Source: JAHJKV01 sp963678135
GTDB lineage: Bacteria; Desulfobacterota; Desulfovibrionia; Desulfovibrionales; Desulfovibrionaceae
NCBI GenBank assembly: GCA_963678135.1
Contig: OY782667.1
Coordinates: forward strand, 1,302,001 to 1,366,000
Direction of reading: 5' to 3'
DNA: 64,000 bases
The stretch's first letter is position 1, and the number at the start of each line of letters is the position of its first letter. Position numbers and translations under genes: made by a program. This document shows positions 25,118 to 32,805 of the stretch, piece by piece. The notes beneath the pieces were generated by a model, which was given only the letters and a program-made list of their open reading frames with translations, did not search any database and had not been told where the DNA came from.

Positions 25118-26428
25118 TTAAAGCTCATCTCCGCTGGATCCAATGCCGGGGCTGAACATCCGATGGTATATTTTTTCTGCATATGCATCGGTCATCCCTG
25201 CAATGTAATCACAAACCCGGCGTTTGGTCGACTCCTTCGGTTGAAAACGCTTCCAGTCGGGTATCAGGGATTCAGGGGCTGTCATATATTCATCAAAAAG
25301 ACTTGCTATAAGTCGTTTGCCCTTGCGTTCAAGCATCTGAACTGAAGGTTGTCCAACAACTAGCTTGAAGGTAAGATCTGTTTTTAAAAATTGGATAAAG
25401 TCAGATAATTGCTCATTAGTCCTAAGACGATAACGCAAAAGTGGATTATTAAATTCCTCGTGCGTTTCTAGGTTGACGGTTGTGATAAGCATGTTCGCAA
25501 GTTTGCCCACCATATTCTTTCTATTATAACTACTTTTAAACATTCCTTCAAAATCCGTAAACTTAATAACATGCTTATCGCACTTTATTTCTTTTAATTT
25601 TCCTAACTTTTTCTTCACTTTGTCTAAGAATTCATCTTTATCAACAAGCTTTCTGGCAATTATGTCTTCCAAGTCATGCGTGCAGTATGCAATGTCATCT
25701 CCGCACTCCATCACCGATGCATCAAAAGTCATATGTTGCGGTTTAGGCTTTTTCCCATCATCTAAGGCTCTGAAATTTTTACGGTCACTCTCATCGAACT
25801 TTGATAGAGCCCAGTCTATAATCTCTCGCTCACTATGGTAATAACATTTCGGTGGCTTTTCATTGCGTTGATCAATTGTAGGGTAGTCAGAAAAATCGAC
25901 AGGGTATTTCAAAACAGATAACAACACTCGTCTTGTCGGGTTAATACCCTTTCCTTCATGGTATTTTTCAAGGCGAGTCAATATACGTACTGTCTGAGCA
26001 TTACTCTCAAAACCTCCACAGTCACTCATTTTTTGATGCAAGGCCTGCTCTCCACCATGCCCATACGGGGGATGGCCTAAATCATGAGCATAACAAGCTG
26101 CAGCAATGCAAGAACGCGCGTTTGTTAGATATGGTTTTAATTCTTCTGGCACGGATGCTATTTTTTCCTCACCAAACCCTTGGAAAATACCCAATGCGAT
26201 CTGAGCGACTTCCATCGTATGGGTTAAACGGGTTCTGTGAAAATCTCCTTCTCCAGTTCCCATTACCTGTGTTTTTCCTTGCAACCTTCTGAATGCTGCG
26301 CCATGTATAATTCTTCCTCTGTCTCGATCGAACTCGGTTCTCCAGTCTTGTTCACGGGGTATATCAGTATTCGAATGAACTCGTTCATAAAGAGCCAAAC
26401 TGTCAATCAGGTCTTTCTCATGGGGCAT
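25118..26428 (-). CDS. dgt: dGTPase-family HD-domain dNTP triphosphohydrolase
   Basis: 436 aa. Hydrolyses dGTP or other dNTPs to nucleoside and triphosphate. The N-terminal AAFRRLQGKTQVM, the HD-domain metal ligands in RTRLTHTMEVAQIA, YAHDLGHPPYGHGGEQAL and CGDDIAYCTHDLEDI are intact. AAGGA is seven bases before the ATG. Some dGTPases deplete nucleotides during phage infection; location in an IS-rich island beside tmRNA makes that role plausible but unproven. Its upstream region is cut by an IS3-family element 26 bases away. Confidence 0.92.
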   Translation of the reverse strand: MPHEKDLIDSLALYERVHSNTDIPREQDWRTEFDRDRGRIIHGAAFRRLQGKTQVMGTGEGDFHRTRLTHTMEVAQIALGIFQGFGEEKIASVPEELKPYLTNARSCIAAACYAHDLGHPPYGHGGEQALHQKMSDCGGFESNAQTVRILTRLEKYHEGKGINPTRRVLLSVLKYPVDFSDYPTIDQRNEKPPKCYYHSEREIIDWALSKFDESDRKNFRALDDGKKPKPQHMTFDASVMECGDDIAYCTHDLEDIIARKLVDKDEFLDKVKKKLGKLKEIKCDKHVIKFTDFEGMFKSSYNRKNMVGKLANMLITTVNLETHEEFNNPLLRYRLRTNEQLSDFIQFLKTDLTFKLVVGQPSVQMLERKGKRLIASLFDEYMTAPESLIPDWKRFQPKESTKRRVCDYIAGMTDAYAEKIYHRMFSPGIGSSGDEL

Positions 26429-26508
26429 ATCTAATCCTTCTTTATGTGCAGCATAGAGCTGGGTTCACTCTTTTGTATCAGTAAGCGGTTAATTTAAGGT
26501 GGAGAGTT

Positions 26509-27392
26509 TTATACTTTCAGCCGCCTTTTGATTCCAATCCAGAGGGGTACCCTTTCTGGATTGTTTTGCCTATATACCTGCATAGGCTTTCTTCCGTCAA
26601 ATGTACTCCGGGGACGATGGCAGTTATAAAAATTGTACTAGCAATTCAAAGCCTTGCTAATCTCACTGCCTGTCGCAAAATCTTTCAAATAAACGCATTC
26701 ATATTTTAGAGAACGCCAAAGCCGTTCAATCATAACATTATCCATCCAACGCCCCCTGCCATCCATTGATATTTTACCCCCGCTTGTTTGAGAACATTTG
26801 TAAATTCGTGACTTGTAAATTGAGAACCTTGATCCGTATTAAATATTTCAGGCTCGCCGTATAAATGCAAAGCTTCTTCCAAAGCGCAAACACAAAAATC
26901 AGTGTCCAGGGTGTTTGACAAGCGCCAAGACAGCACTGCACGGCTATGCCAGTCCATAATTGCTACATGATACAAAAATTCTTTTTCCATAGGGAGATAG
27001 GTGATATCTGCGCACCAAACCTGATTGGGCTTTGTGATAGCTAAATTTCGCAGCAAATACGGATAGGTCTTATGTTGTGGATTCATTTGGCTTGTCCTTG
27101 GTTTTTGATAAATTGCCATCAATCCCATTTTACGCATGAGCCGTCGCACCCGATTACGGCCAACCTGATGCCCTTGATCTCGTAAAATGTTACGCATCTG
27201 CCGTGAACCTAAAAAAGGGAATTTTAAGAACAACTTATCAATATAATTCATAAGAAATACATTGTCTTTAGATTCACCACGCGACTGGTAATAGTATGTT
27301 GAGCGTTGCAATTTGAGAATCAAGCACTGCTGCCTAATGCTAAGTTTTGAGTGCTTTGTCCCAATGATTTTTCGCCTTTGCTGTGTACTCAA
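26509..27392 (-). pseudogene. IS3-family OrfB transposase (frameshifted)
   Basis: The intact N-terminal part includes the HTH_21 region and rve integrase core with WCADITYL (first Asp) and NTDQGSQFTS (second Asp). After KQAGVK the frame shifts: one A appears lost in the run at about 26772-26775, giving stop at 26730. The remaining sequence, read in the next frame, gives SMDGRGRWMDNVMIERLW with the catalytic Glu and further to a stop at 26509, but with an additional in-frame TAG in place of a Tyr-type codon near 26650. The protein is therefore dead unless frameshifting rescues it. Confidence 0.8.
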
Positions 27393-27676
27393 ATTTTTGC
27401 AAAGGCTTGTTCTAAAAAATCTTTTTCTATGGTGAGTTGCCCTATTTTGGCGTGCAGTTCTTTGATTTGTGCTGCATCATTTTTTTGCTTTCGTGAATTT
27501 TTCTTTGAGAATGAAGCAACAATACTTTCTTTGGACTGTTTTTTCCATTGTGATATCTGGTTGGGATGTACCCCGTACTTGCTTGCAAGCTCAGACAATG
27601 TCTGCTCGCCAGACAAAGCATCCAGTGCTACACGAGCCTTAAATTCAGCACTAAATCGTCTTCTTGTTTGGGACAT
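27389..27676 (-). CDS. IS3-family OrfA (HTH transposase subunit)
   Basis: 95 aa. MSQTRRRFSAEFKARVALDA, followed by a helix-turn-helix (LSELASKYGVHPNQISQWKK) and a C-terminal leucine-rich coiled coil (IKELHAKIGQLTIEKDFLEQAF), is the classic IS3 orfA. Its end overlaps the orfB start by four bases. The frame is intact, but without a working OrfB it has no transposition role. Confidence 0.9.
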   Translation of the reverse strand: MSQTRRRFSAEFKARVALDALSGEQTLSELASKYGVHPNQISQWKKQSKESIVASFSKKNSRKQKNDAAQIKELHAKIGQLTIEKDFLEQAFAKI

Positions 27677-27748
27677 AAAAAATCTCCTTTAAGAGTCTTT
27701 ACATCCACCTTAAACACTGGTCTAGTTTTCCGAACCCAGCTCTTACTG

Positions 27749-28030
27749 CCGTGAAAATTTTGGAAGACCAAGAGAGCAGAGCTTCAAAGAAGATAAAGAC
27801 TACCCCCTTGCCTTAAACGCTCACGAACGTGGCAAGCACGAAGTGGTTCTCTGGCTGAAGCAGATGAACTGGGGGAAAGAATAATTATCAAAAGATTGAA
27901 GTAAGATAGAGCCTAGATTTTTGGCTAATAAAAGGCTGGATGAACCTATCCTGATTTTTGCTTCATCTTGACCTCTTGCCTTCTCGTCCCTACGATACCA
28001 ATATTGTGTTTTATGGCGTATCGTAGGGAT
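27749..28030 (+). repeat. 282-bp direct repeat, copy 1 (with remnant tail of a KilA-N gene)
   Basis: Matches 28878-29159 with no net insertion or deletion (period 1129) and about ten substitutions. It begins with the 3' end of a KilA-N gene (VKILEDQESRASKKIKTTPLP, stop at 27816), cut on the left by the IS3-family element. It ends with a perfect 12-bp hairpin, TCCCTACGATAC (27987-27998) against GTATCGTAGGGA (28018-28029). Confidence 0.9.
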
Positions 28031-28084
28031 AACCAAGCTGGGCGCAGTCAATGCACAAAAGAGAACGTAAACAGGCGATCCTTG

Positions 28085-28945
28085 ATGAGTAAAAGAACAA
28101 TAGAAGTTAAAGGGATTGAAATTACAGTTTCCCAGATAAAACAGGAAGATTTTATCTGTATAACTGACATCGCAAAATATAAAACAAATGATGCAAGTGC
28201 TGTTATAGGGAATTGGATAAGGAATCGTAATACTATTGAGTTTTTAGGTGTATGGGAAAGTCTGTATAATCCGGATTTCAAACCCCTCGAATTCGAGGGG
28301 TTTAAAAAACAAGCAGGGCTTAATGCTTTCACTCTTTCACCTCAAAAATGGGTTGAGGCAACAAACGCAAAAGGATTTAGAGTTAAGTCAGGTAGATACG
28401 GTGGCACTTACGCCCACAAAGATATTGCATTTAAATTTGCCAGTTGGATTTCCGTAGAATTTGAGCTGTACATTGTTAAAGAATTCCAACGCTTAAAAGA
28501 GCGAGAGCAAGAACATCTAGATTGGGATATTAAACGCAATTTGGCAAAAATCAATTACCGCATTCATACCGATGCCATCAAAGAAAATCTTATTCCCCGT
28601 CATCTAAATCCACAGCAAATATCTTTTGTGTATGCAACAGAAGCCGATGTCTTAAATGTTGCTCTATTCGGTAAAACAGCCAAACAATGGCGAGATGAAC
28701 ACCCTGCTAAAGATGGCAACATAAGGGATTATGCAAATGTGAGCCAGCTTGTGTGCTTATCAAACCTTGAGAACTTAAATGCAGTTTTTATAAATGAAGG
28801 TCTGGAACAAAGCACACGCCTTGAAAGATTAAATGCAATCGCCATTAGTCAAATGAAAATCCTTGTGCAAGATACTTCCGTGAAAATATTGGAAGACCAA
28901 GAGAGCAGAGCTTCAAAGAAGATAAAGACTACCCCTTTGCCTTAA
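28085..28945 (+). CDS. KilA-N domain protein
   Basis: 286 aa starting MSKRTIEVKGIEITV. The KilA-N domain (about residues 20-135) is clear: ICITDIAKYK, IGNWIRNRNTIEFLGVWE, SGRYGGTYAHKDIAFKFASW. This DNA-binding domain is frequent in phages, large viruses and bacterial islands; function of stand-alone bacterial copies is unknown. The C-terminal ~40 residues lie in the 282-bp repeat, where an overlapping frame also stays open past this stop. ATG 28085 lacks a strong ribosome site. It is flanked by remnants of two more KilA-N genes. Confidence 0.85.
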   Translation: MSKRTIEVKGIEITVSQIKQEDFICITDIAKYKTNDASAVIGNWIRNRNTIEFLGVWESLYNPDFKPLEFEGFKKQAGLNAFTLSPQKWVEATNAKGFRVKSGRYGGTYAHKDIAFKFASWISVEFELYIVKEFQRLKEREQEHLDWDIKRNLAKINYRIHTDAIKENLIPRHLNPQQISFVYATEADVLNVALFGKTAKQWRDEHPAKDGNIRDYANVSQLVCLSNLENLNAVFINEGLEQSTRLERLNAIAISQMKILVQDTSVKILEDQESRASKKIKTTPLP

Positions 28946-29159
28946 ACGCTCACGAACGAGGCAAGCACGAAGTGGTTCTCTGGCTCAAGCAGATGAAGTG
29001 GGGGAAAGAATAATTATCAAAAGATTGAAGTAAGATAGACCCTAGATTTTTGGCTAATAAAAGGCTGGATGAACCTATCCTGATTTTTGCTTCATCTTGA
29101 CCTCTTGCCTTCTCGTCCCTACGATACCAATATTGTGTTTTATGGTTTATCGTAGGGAT
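28878..29159 (+). repeat. 282-bp direct repeat, copy 2
   Basis: Second copy of 27749-28030. Contains the KilA-N gene's 3' end, an overlapping open frame ending HEVVLWLKQMKWGKE, and the hairpin CCCTACGATA/TATCGTAGGG with one mismatch at its inner end. Confidence 0.9.
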
Positions 29160-29250
29160 GAGGCTATGTTTTTTGATGCCTACAATTTTAGGCAATTAAT
29201 CGGTCATCGTGCTAAATAATTGTTTTAAAAGATTACTGAGATAAAAATAT

Positions 29251-29468
29251 ATGAGCAATAAATACAGCCAGATACAAGTTTCAGACAAAACTATCACAGT
29301 AACAAAGGACGATTATCTTTCCTTAACCGATATGCTAAAAGCTAAGGATGGATTTTTTTTATTTCCGATTGGCTGAGAAATCGTAATATATTAGAATATC
29401 TTGGAATATGGAAAAGAATCCATAATTCTGATTTTAATCAGGGCGAATTCGCCATAATTAAAATTTAG
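29251..29468 (+). pseudogene. Truncated, frameshifted KilA-N gene
   Basis: Frame from ATG 29251 reads MSNKYSQIQVSDKTITVTK, then DDYLSLTDMLKAKDG, and stops at a TGA after a run of eight T. Shifting frame at that run restores ISDWLRNRNILEYLGIWKRI and HNSDFNQGEFAIIKI, which is KilA-N domain sequence, before a stop at 29468. The rest of the domain (GGTYAHKDIAF part) is absent. It is a third, distinct KilA-N paralogue in the island, now dead. Confidence 0.8.
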
Positions 29469-29515
29469 TCAATCTCGTGACTACACTATCTAAGAAAAAT
29501 TAGATATACTCTTTC

Positions 29516-30880
29516 TCAAAACTCCAAATGCCTAGGGGTTCGTGGGAATGGGATGACATCACGGATATTGGAGACGCCTGTAATGAGCATGAGCAGTCGC
29601 TCAAAGCCCATGCCAAAGCCTGCATGAGGTGCGCTGCCGTATTGACGAGTTTCAAGATACCACCAGTACTCCTCTAAATTCATGCCCTGCTCCAGCATAC
29701 GAGCTTTTAGCACGCTATACCGCTCTTCACGTTGCGAACCGCCAATAAGCTCCCCAATACGAGGAACCAAAGTATCCATGGCAGCCACGGTTTTGCCGTC
29801 ATCATTAAGGCGCATATAAAAAGGCTTAATGCTCGCAGGGTAATCATAAATAATGACAGGCTTTTTACAATGTTCTTCACACAAAAAACGCTCATGCTCG
29901 GTTTGTAAATCAATGCCCCATGAAACAGGATATTCAAAAGTTTTGCCTGCTTGTTTTAAGATTTCTATAGCTTCAGTATAGGGCAAGCGTTCAAAATCAT
30001 TTTCAAGCACATTCTGCACAGTAGCCATCAGTGTTTTATCCACCCACTTAGCAAAAAGCTCAATATCTGCAGCACAATGTTGCAATACATATTCAAGAGC
30101 TCGCTTACTCAAATCTTCGCCTAAATCCATAGCATCATTTAGATTAGCAAATGCCATCTCTGGTTCAATCATCCAAAACTCGGCTACATGACGTGGCGTA
30201 TTAGAATTTTCAGCACGAAAAGTCGGGCCAAAAGTATACACATCCCCCAAAGAAAGAGCCATAATTTCAGCTTCAAGCTGCCCAGAAACAGTCAAAGCTG
30301 CACGTTTCCCAAAAAAATCCTTTTCCAAATTCTTTTCACCGGGTTCAAGGGCTGTCACTCGAAACATTTCCCCAGCACCTTCACAATCAGAACCAGTCAA
30401 AACCGGAGTATGCTGATAAAAAAAACCGCGATCTGCAAAGTAGGCATGGATTCCTTGTGCTAAAGCAGAGCGAATACGAAACATAGCACCGAACTTATTT
30501 GTGCGTGGCCGTAAATGTGCAATTCCTCGCAAAAATTCATCAGAATGCCTTTTTTTCTGCAAAGGAAAGGTTTCAGGATCAGCTTCGCCAAAAAGCTCAA
30601 GCGATTTCCCTCTAACTTCCCAAGCCTGACCTTGACCTTGACTCGCCACAATATCCCCAAAAACAGCAACAGCTGCCCCGGTGCCAGCTTGAGCCAATAC
30701 AGGCAAAATTTCTTCTGTATGATCCACAACGACTTGTACATTGGCAAGGCAAGAACCGTCATTGATTTCTAAAAAAGAAAAACCTTTGGAATCTCGTTTT
30801 GAGCGCACCCAACCTTTTACAACAACATCCTGCAAAGCTGACTGTGCAGACAAAAGCTCGTTTACTCGTATCCTGTTCAT
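29516..30880 (-). CDS. asnS: Asparaginyl-tRNA synthetase
   Basis: 454 aa class II synthetase charging tRNA-Asn. An N-terminal OB-fold anticodon domain (KGWVRSKRDSKGFSFLEIND) precedes the catalytic core with motif 2 (FRAENSNTPRHVAEFWM) and motif 3 (GFGMGFERLLMLITG). It marks the right edge of the accessory island. Length is typical. Confidence 0.96.
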   Translation of the reverse strand: MNRIRVNELLSAQSALQDVVVKGWVRSKRDSKGFSFLEINDGSCLANVQVVVDHTEEILPVLAQAGTGAAVAVFGDIVASQGQGQAWEVRGKSLELFGEADPETFPLQKKRHSDEFLRGIAHLRPRTNKFGAMFRIRSALAQGIHAYFADRGFFYQHTPVLTGSDCEGAGEMFRVTALEPGEKNLEKDFFGKRAALTVSGQLEAEIMALSLGDVYTFGPTFRAENSNTPRHVAEFWMIEPEMAFANLNDAMDLGEDLSKRALEYVLQHCAADIELFAKWVDKTLMATVQNVLENDFERLPYTEAIEILKQAGKTFEYPVSWGIDLQTEHERFLCEEHCKKPVIIYDYPASIKPFYMRLNDDGKTVAAMDTLVPRIGELIGGSQREERYSVLKARMLEQGMNLEEYWWYLETRQYGSAPHAGFGMGFERLLMLITGVSNIRDVIPFPRTPRHLEF

Positions 30881-30953
30881 AATATAAACTCCTTAAGCTG
30901 GCATGTATACCGAGCATCTGTTGTGGTCAACAGCTTGCCACAAGCTTGCATTC

Positions 30954-31047
30954 AGGGCAAACGCATATTAATTTTAGGCTTAATACTTCCTGCCCATTTT
31001 ATTGTTTCCCCCTTCCTGTCATCCTGCGCGTAAGTCGCAGGATCCAG
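30954..31047 (+). repeat. Composite dispersed repeat (copy 2) with family-A hairpin
   Basis: Counterpart of 6745-6840. Hairpin part ATCCTGCGCGTAAGTCGCAG-GAT at 31021-31043. It lies in the 602-base asnS-ftsY spacer, which contains no gene I can support. Confidence 0.75.
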
Positions 31048-31135
31048 TTCTTCTGTCTTCGCTGCTTCTTTTTTTCTTCTCTTCTTCCTCCCTGTTTTTT
31101 CTCTTACTGCGTCAAACCCTCATAGTTTAGCTCTG

Positions 31136-31233
31136 CTGGATTCTGCGACTTCGCGCAGAATGACGGAGGAGGATGTACTGCCACGCTGTGTAACGCACTG
31201 GATTTTCACGACTTACGCGCAGGATGACAAGAG
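31136..31233 (+). repeat. Two family-A hairpin repeats in the asnS-ftsY spacer
   Basis: At 31136-31170 CTGGATTCTGCGACTTCGCG-CAGAATGACGGAGG, a near-perfect hairpin (ATTCTGCG/CGCAGAAT). At 31198-31233 a degenerate copy with GACTTACGCGCAGGATGACA. Both are inverted relative to the copy at 31017. A further decayed trace (ACAGGATAACAAGAGG) lies near 31260. Confidence 0.75.
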
Positions 31234-31482
31234 GGGAACGTGCTGTGACAAAAAATGGACACAGGATAACAAGAGGGGGGAGGCAAAATGACAAAAAAGG
31301 GTAGAATGGCAAAAAGGGAGGTAGGATAAAGTAGTAAGGGTTCGCCCTGAATTTAAGTGCGCCTGCCCATAGCTTGCATTCTTGCTTCTTGCATCAGTGC
31401 ATGAGCTAGGCTATGTATATTTTTTCGATTGGCATAACATCTTAAAACAAGAAAAAATATTCACCCTTCAAAAGGAACGCAC

Positions 31483-32772
31483 ATGGGTTTCTTTTCTAAA
31501 ATAAAAAATATCTGGACAAGCTCAGAAGCAGAGCAAGCCCAAATTACTCAAGCAGAGCAACAAAATAATCAGTGGCGTGAACAGCTGACCCTGTCGCTTC
31601 GTCAAGCTGAACCGCGACTTTCTGAATGGCTAAATGTCATCACTTCTGACGTGAAAAGCGCAGGTTCCCTGCTGAATGAACGCTTGCTCTTTCTTTTTTC
31701 AGCCTTGGAAATTCCAGCACAAGAAGCCAATGCTTTTGTTACGGAACTTCAGCATTGGCTTGAAACAATGGGGTATCACGATCTTGTAGAGTTCAAAAGT
31801 GAATTGCAATATCGGCTGGCTCTTGCTCTGGATATGGAAGACGAAGACGATGAACGTGACAGACTTTTCCTCAAACTTTCGCAAGGTGTATCCAAAACTC
31901 GTGAGCAAATAACGCAGCGTATTGACTCACTTATTGGCAGTAGTGGGGAATTAGATGATACTTTTTGGGAAGAAATAGAAGAAATATTTATCATGGCGGA
32001 TATGGGCTACGAGGCAAGCATGGAACTTGTTCGACGGCTACGCAGTAAAGCTCAAACTATCGGAATATCCGAAAAATCTGAGTTCAAGAATATACTTGGT
32101 ATGGAGCTGGGCGAGATTTTTGCTACGAAAAAACGCATCAAGGCGTTCACTCCACCTGAAGTTCTGATGATGATCGGTGTCAATGGAGTAGGAAAAACAA
32201 CCACAGTAGCCAAATTAGCATACAGGGCAAAAATGCAAGGAAAAAAAGTGCTCATTGCTGCAGGTGACACATTCAGGGCAGCAGCTATTGAGCAATTGGA
32301 TATCTGGGGCAAGCGTATTGGCGTAGATTTTTTCACAAAAAACGAGGGTGCTGATCCAGCTGCAGTCGCCTTTGAAGCTCTGAACAAAGCAAAAACCGAA
32401 GGCTATGACTTACTCTTACTTGATACCGCAGGACGATTACATACAAAAAGCAACCTGATGGAAGAATTAAAGAAAATCAGGCGTGTGCTAAGCAAACAAC
32501 ACGAAGGGGCACCACACCGTTGTGTACTGACTATAGACGCAACCACTGGGCAAAATGCTCTCTCGCAAACCAAACTTTTCCATGAAGCTATTGGAGTAGA
32601 TGAAATAATACTAAGCAAGCTCGATGGCACTGCCAAAGGTGGCATTGCTGTTGCTCTTACTCTTGATTTTGACCTTCCTATTAGCTTTATCGGACTGGGT
32701 GAAGGCATGGAAGACCTACGTCCTTTTAATGGACAGGATTTTTCTAAAGCTTTACTGGGACTTGAAAACTAA
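31483..32772 (+). CDS. ftsY: Signal recognition particle receptor FtsY
   Basis: 429 aa. Membrane-associated SRP-receptor GTPase that docks nascent membrane-protein ribosomes to the translocon. The N-terminal A region is followed by the NG domain: P-loop GVNGVGKTTTVAKLAYRA, the insertion-box signature AAGDTFRAAAIEQL, DTAGRLHTKSNLMEEL, LTIDATTGQNAL and SKLDGTAKGG. AAAGGA precedes the ATG. Confidence 0.95.
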   Translation: MGFFSKIKNIWTSSEAEQAQITQAEQQNNQWREQLTLSLRQAEPRLSEWLNVITSDVKSAGSLLNERLLFLFSALEIPAQEANAFVTELQHWLETMGYHDLVEFKSELQYRLALALDMEDEDDERDRLFLKLSQGVSKTREQITQRIDSLIGSSGELDDTFWEEIEEIFIMADMGYEASMELVRRLRSKAQTIGISEKSEFKNILGMELGEIFATKKRIKAFTPPEVLMMIGVNGVGKTTTVAKLAYRAKMQGKKVLIAAGDTFRAAAIEQLDIWGKRIGVDFFTKNEGADPAAVAFEALNKAKTEGYDLLLLDTAGRLHTKSNLMEELKKIRRVLSKQHEGAPHRCVLTIDATTGQNALSQTKLFHEAIGVDEIILSKLDGTAKGGIAVALTLDFDLPISFIGLGEGMEDLRPFNGQDFSKALLGLEN

Positions 32773-32805
32773 AAGGCACTGCCCCTAAACCATAGGAACT
32801 TTTCT

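Larger units (their letters stand above)
26455..27743 (-). mobile_element. IS3-family insertion sequence (inactive)
   Basis: Bounded by inverted AGAGCTGGGTTC at 26455-26466 and its complement GAACCCAGCTCT at 27732-27743, with inner inverted TTTAAGGTGGA segments near each end. It carries orfA and a broken orfB on the minus strand. A second copy of the orfB-side end lies at 54517-54628 and begins at the same base, which supports this terminus. No target duplication is visible (CAT against TAC), so flanking DNA may have been rearranged. Confidence 0.75.
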
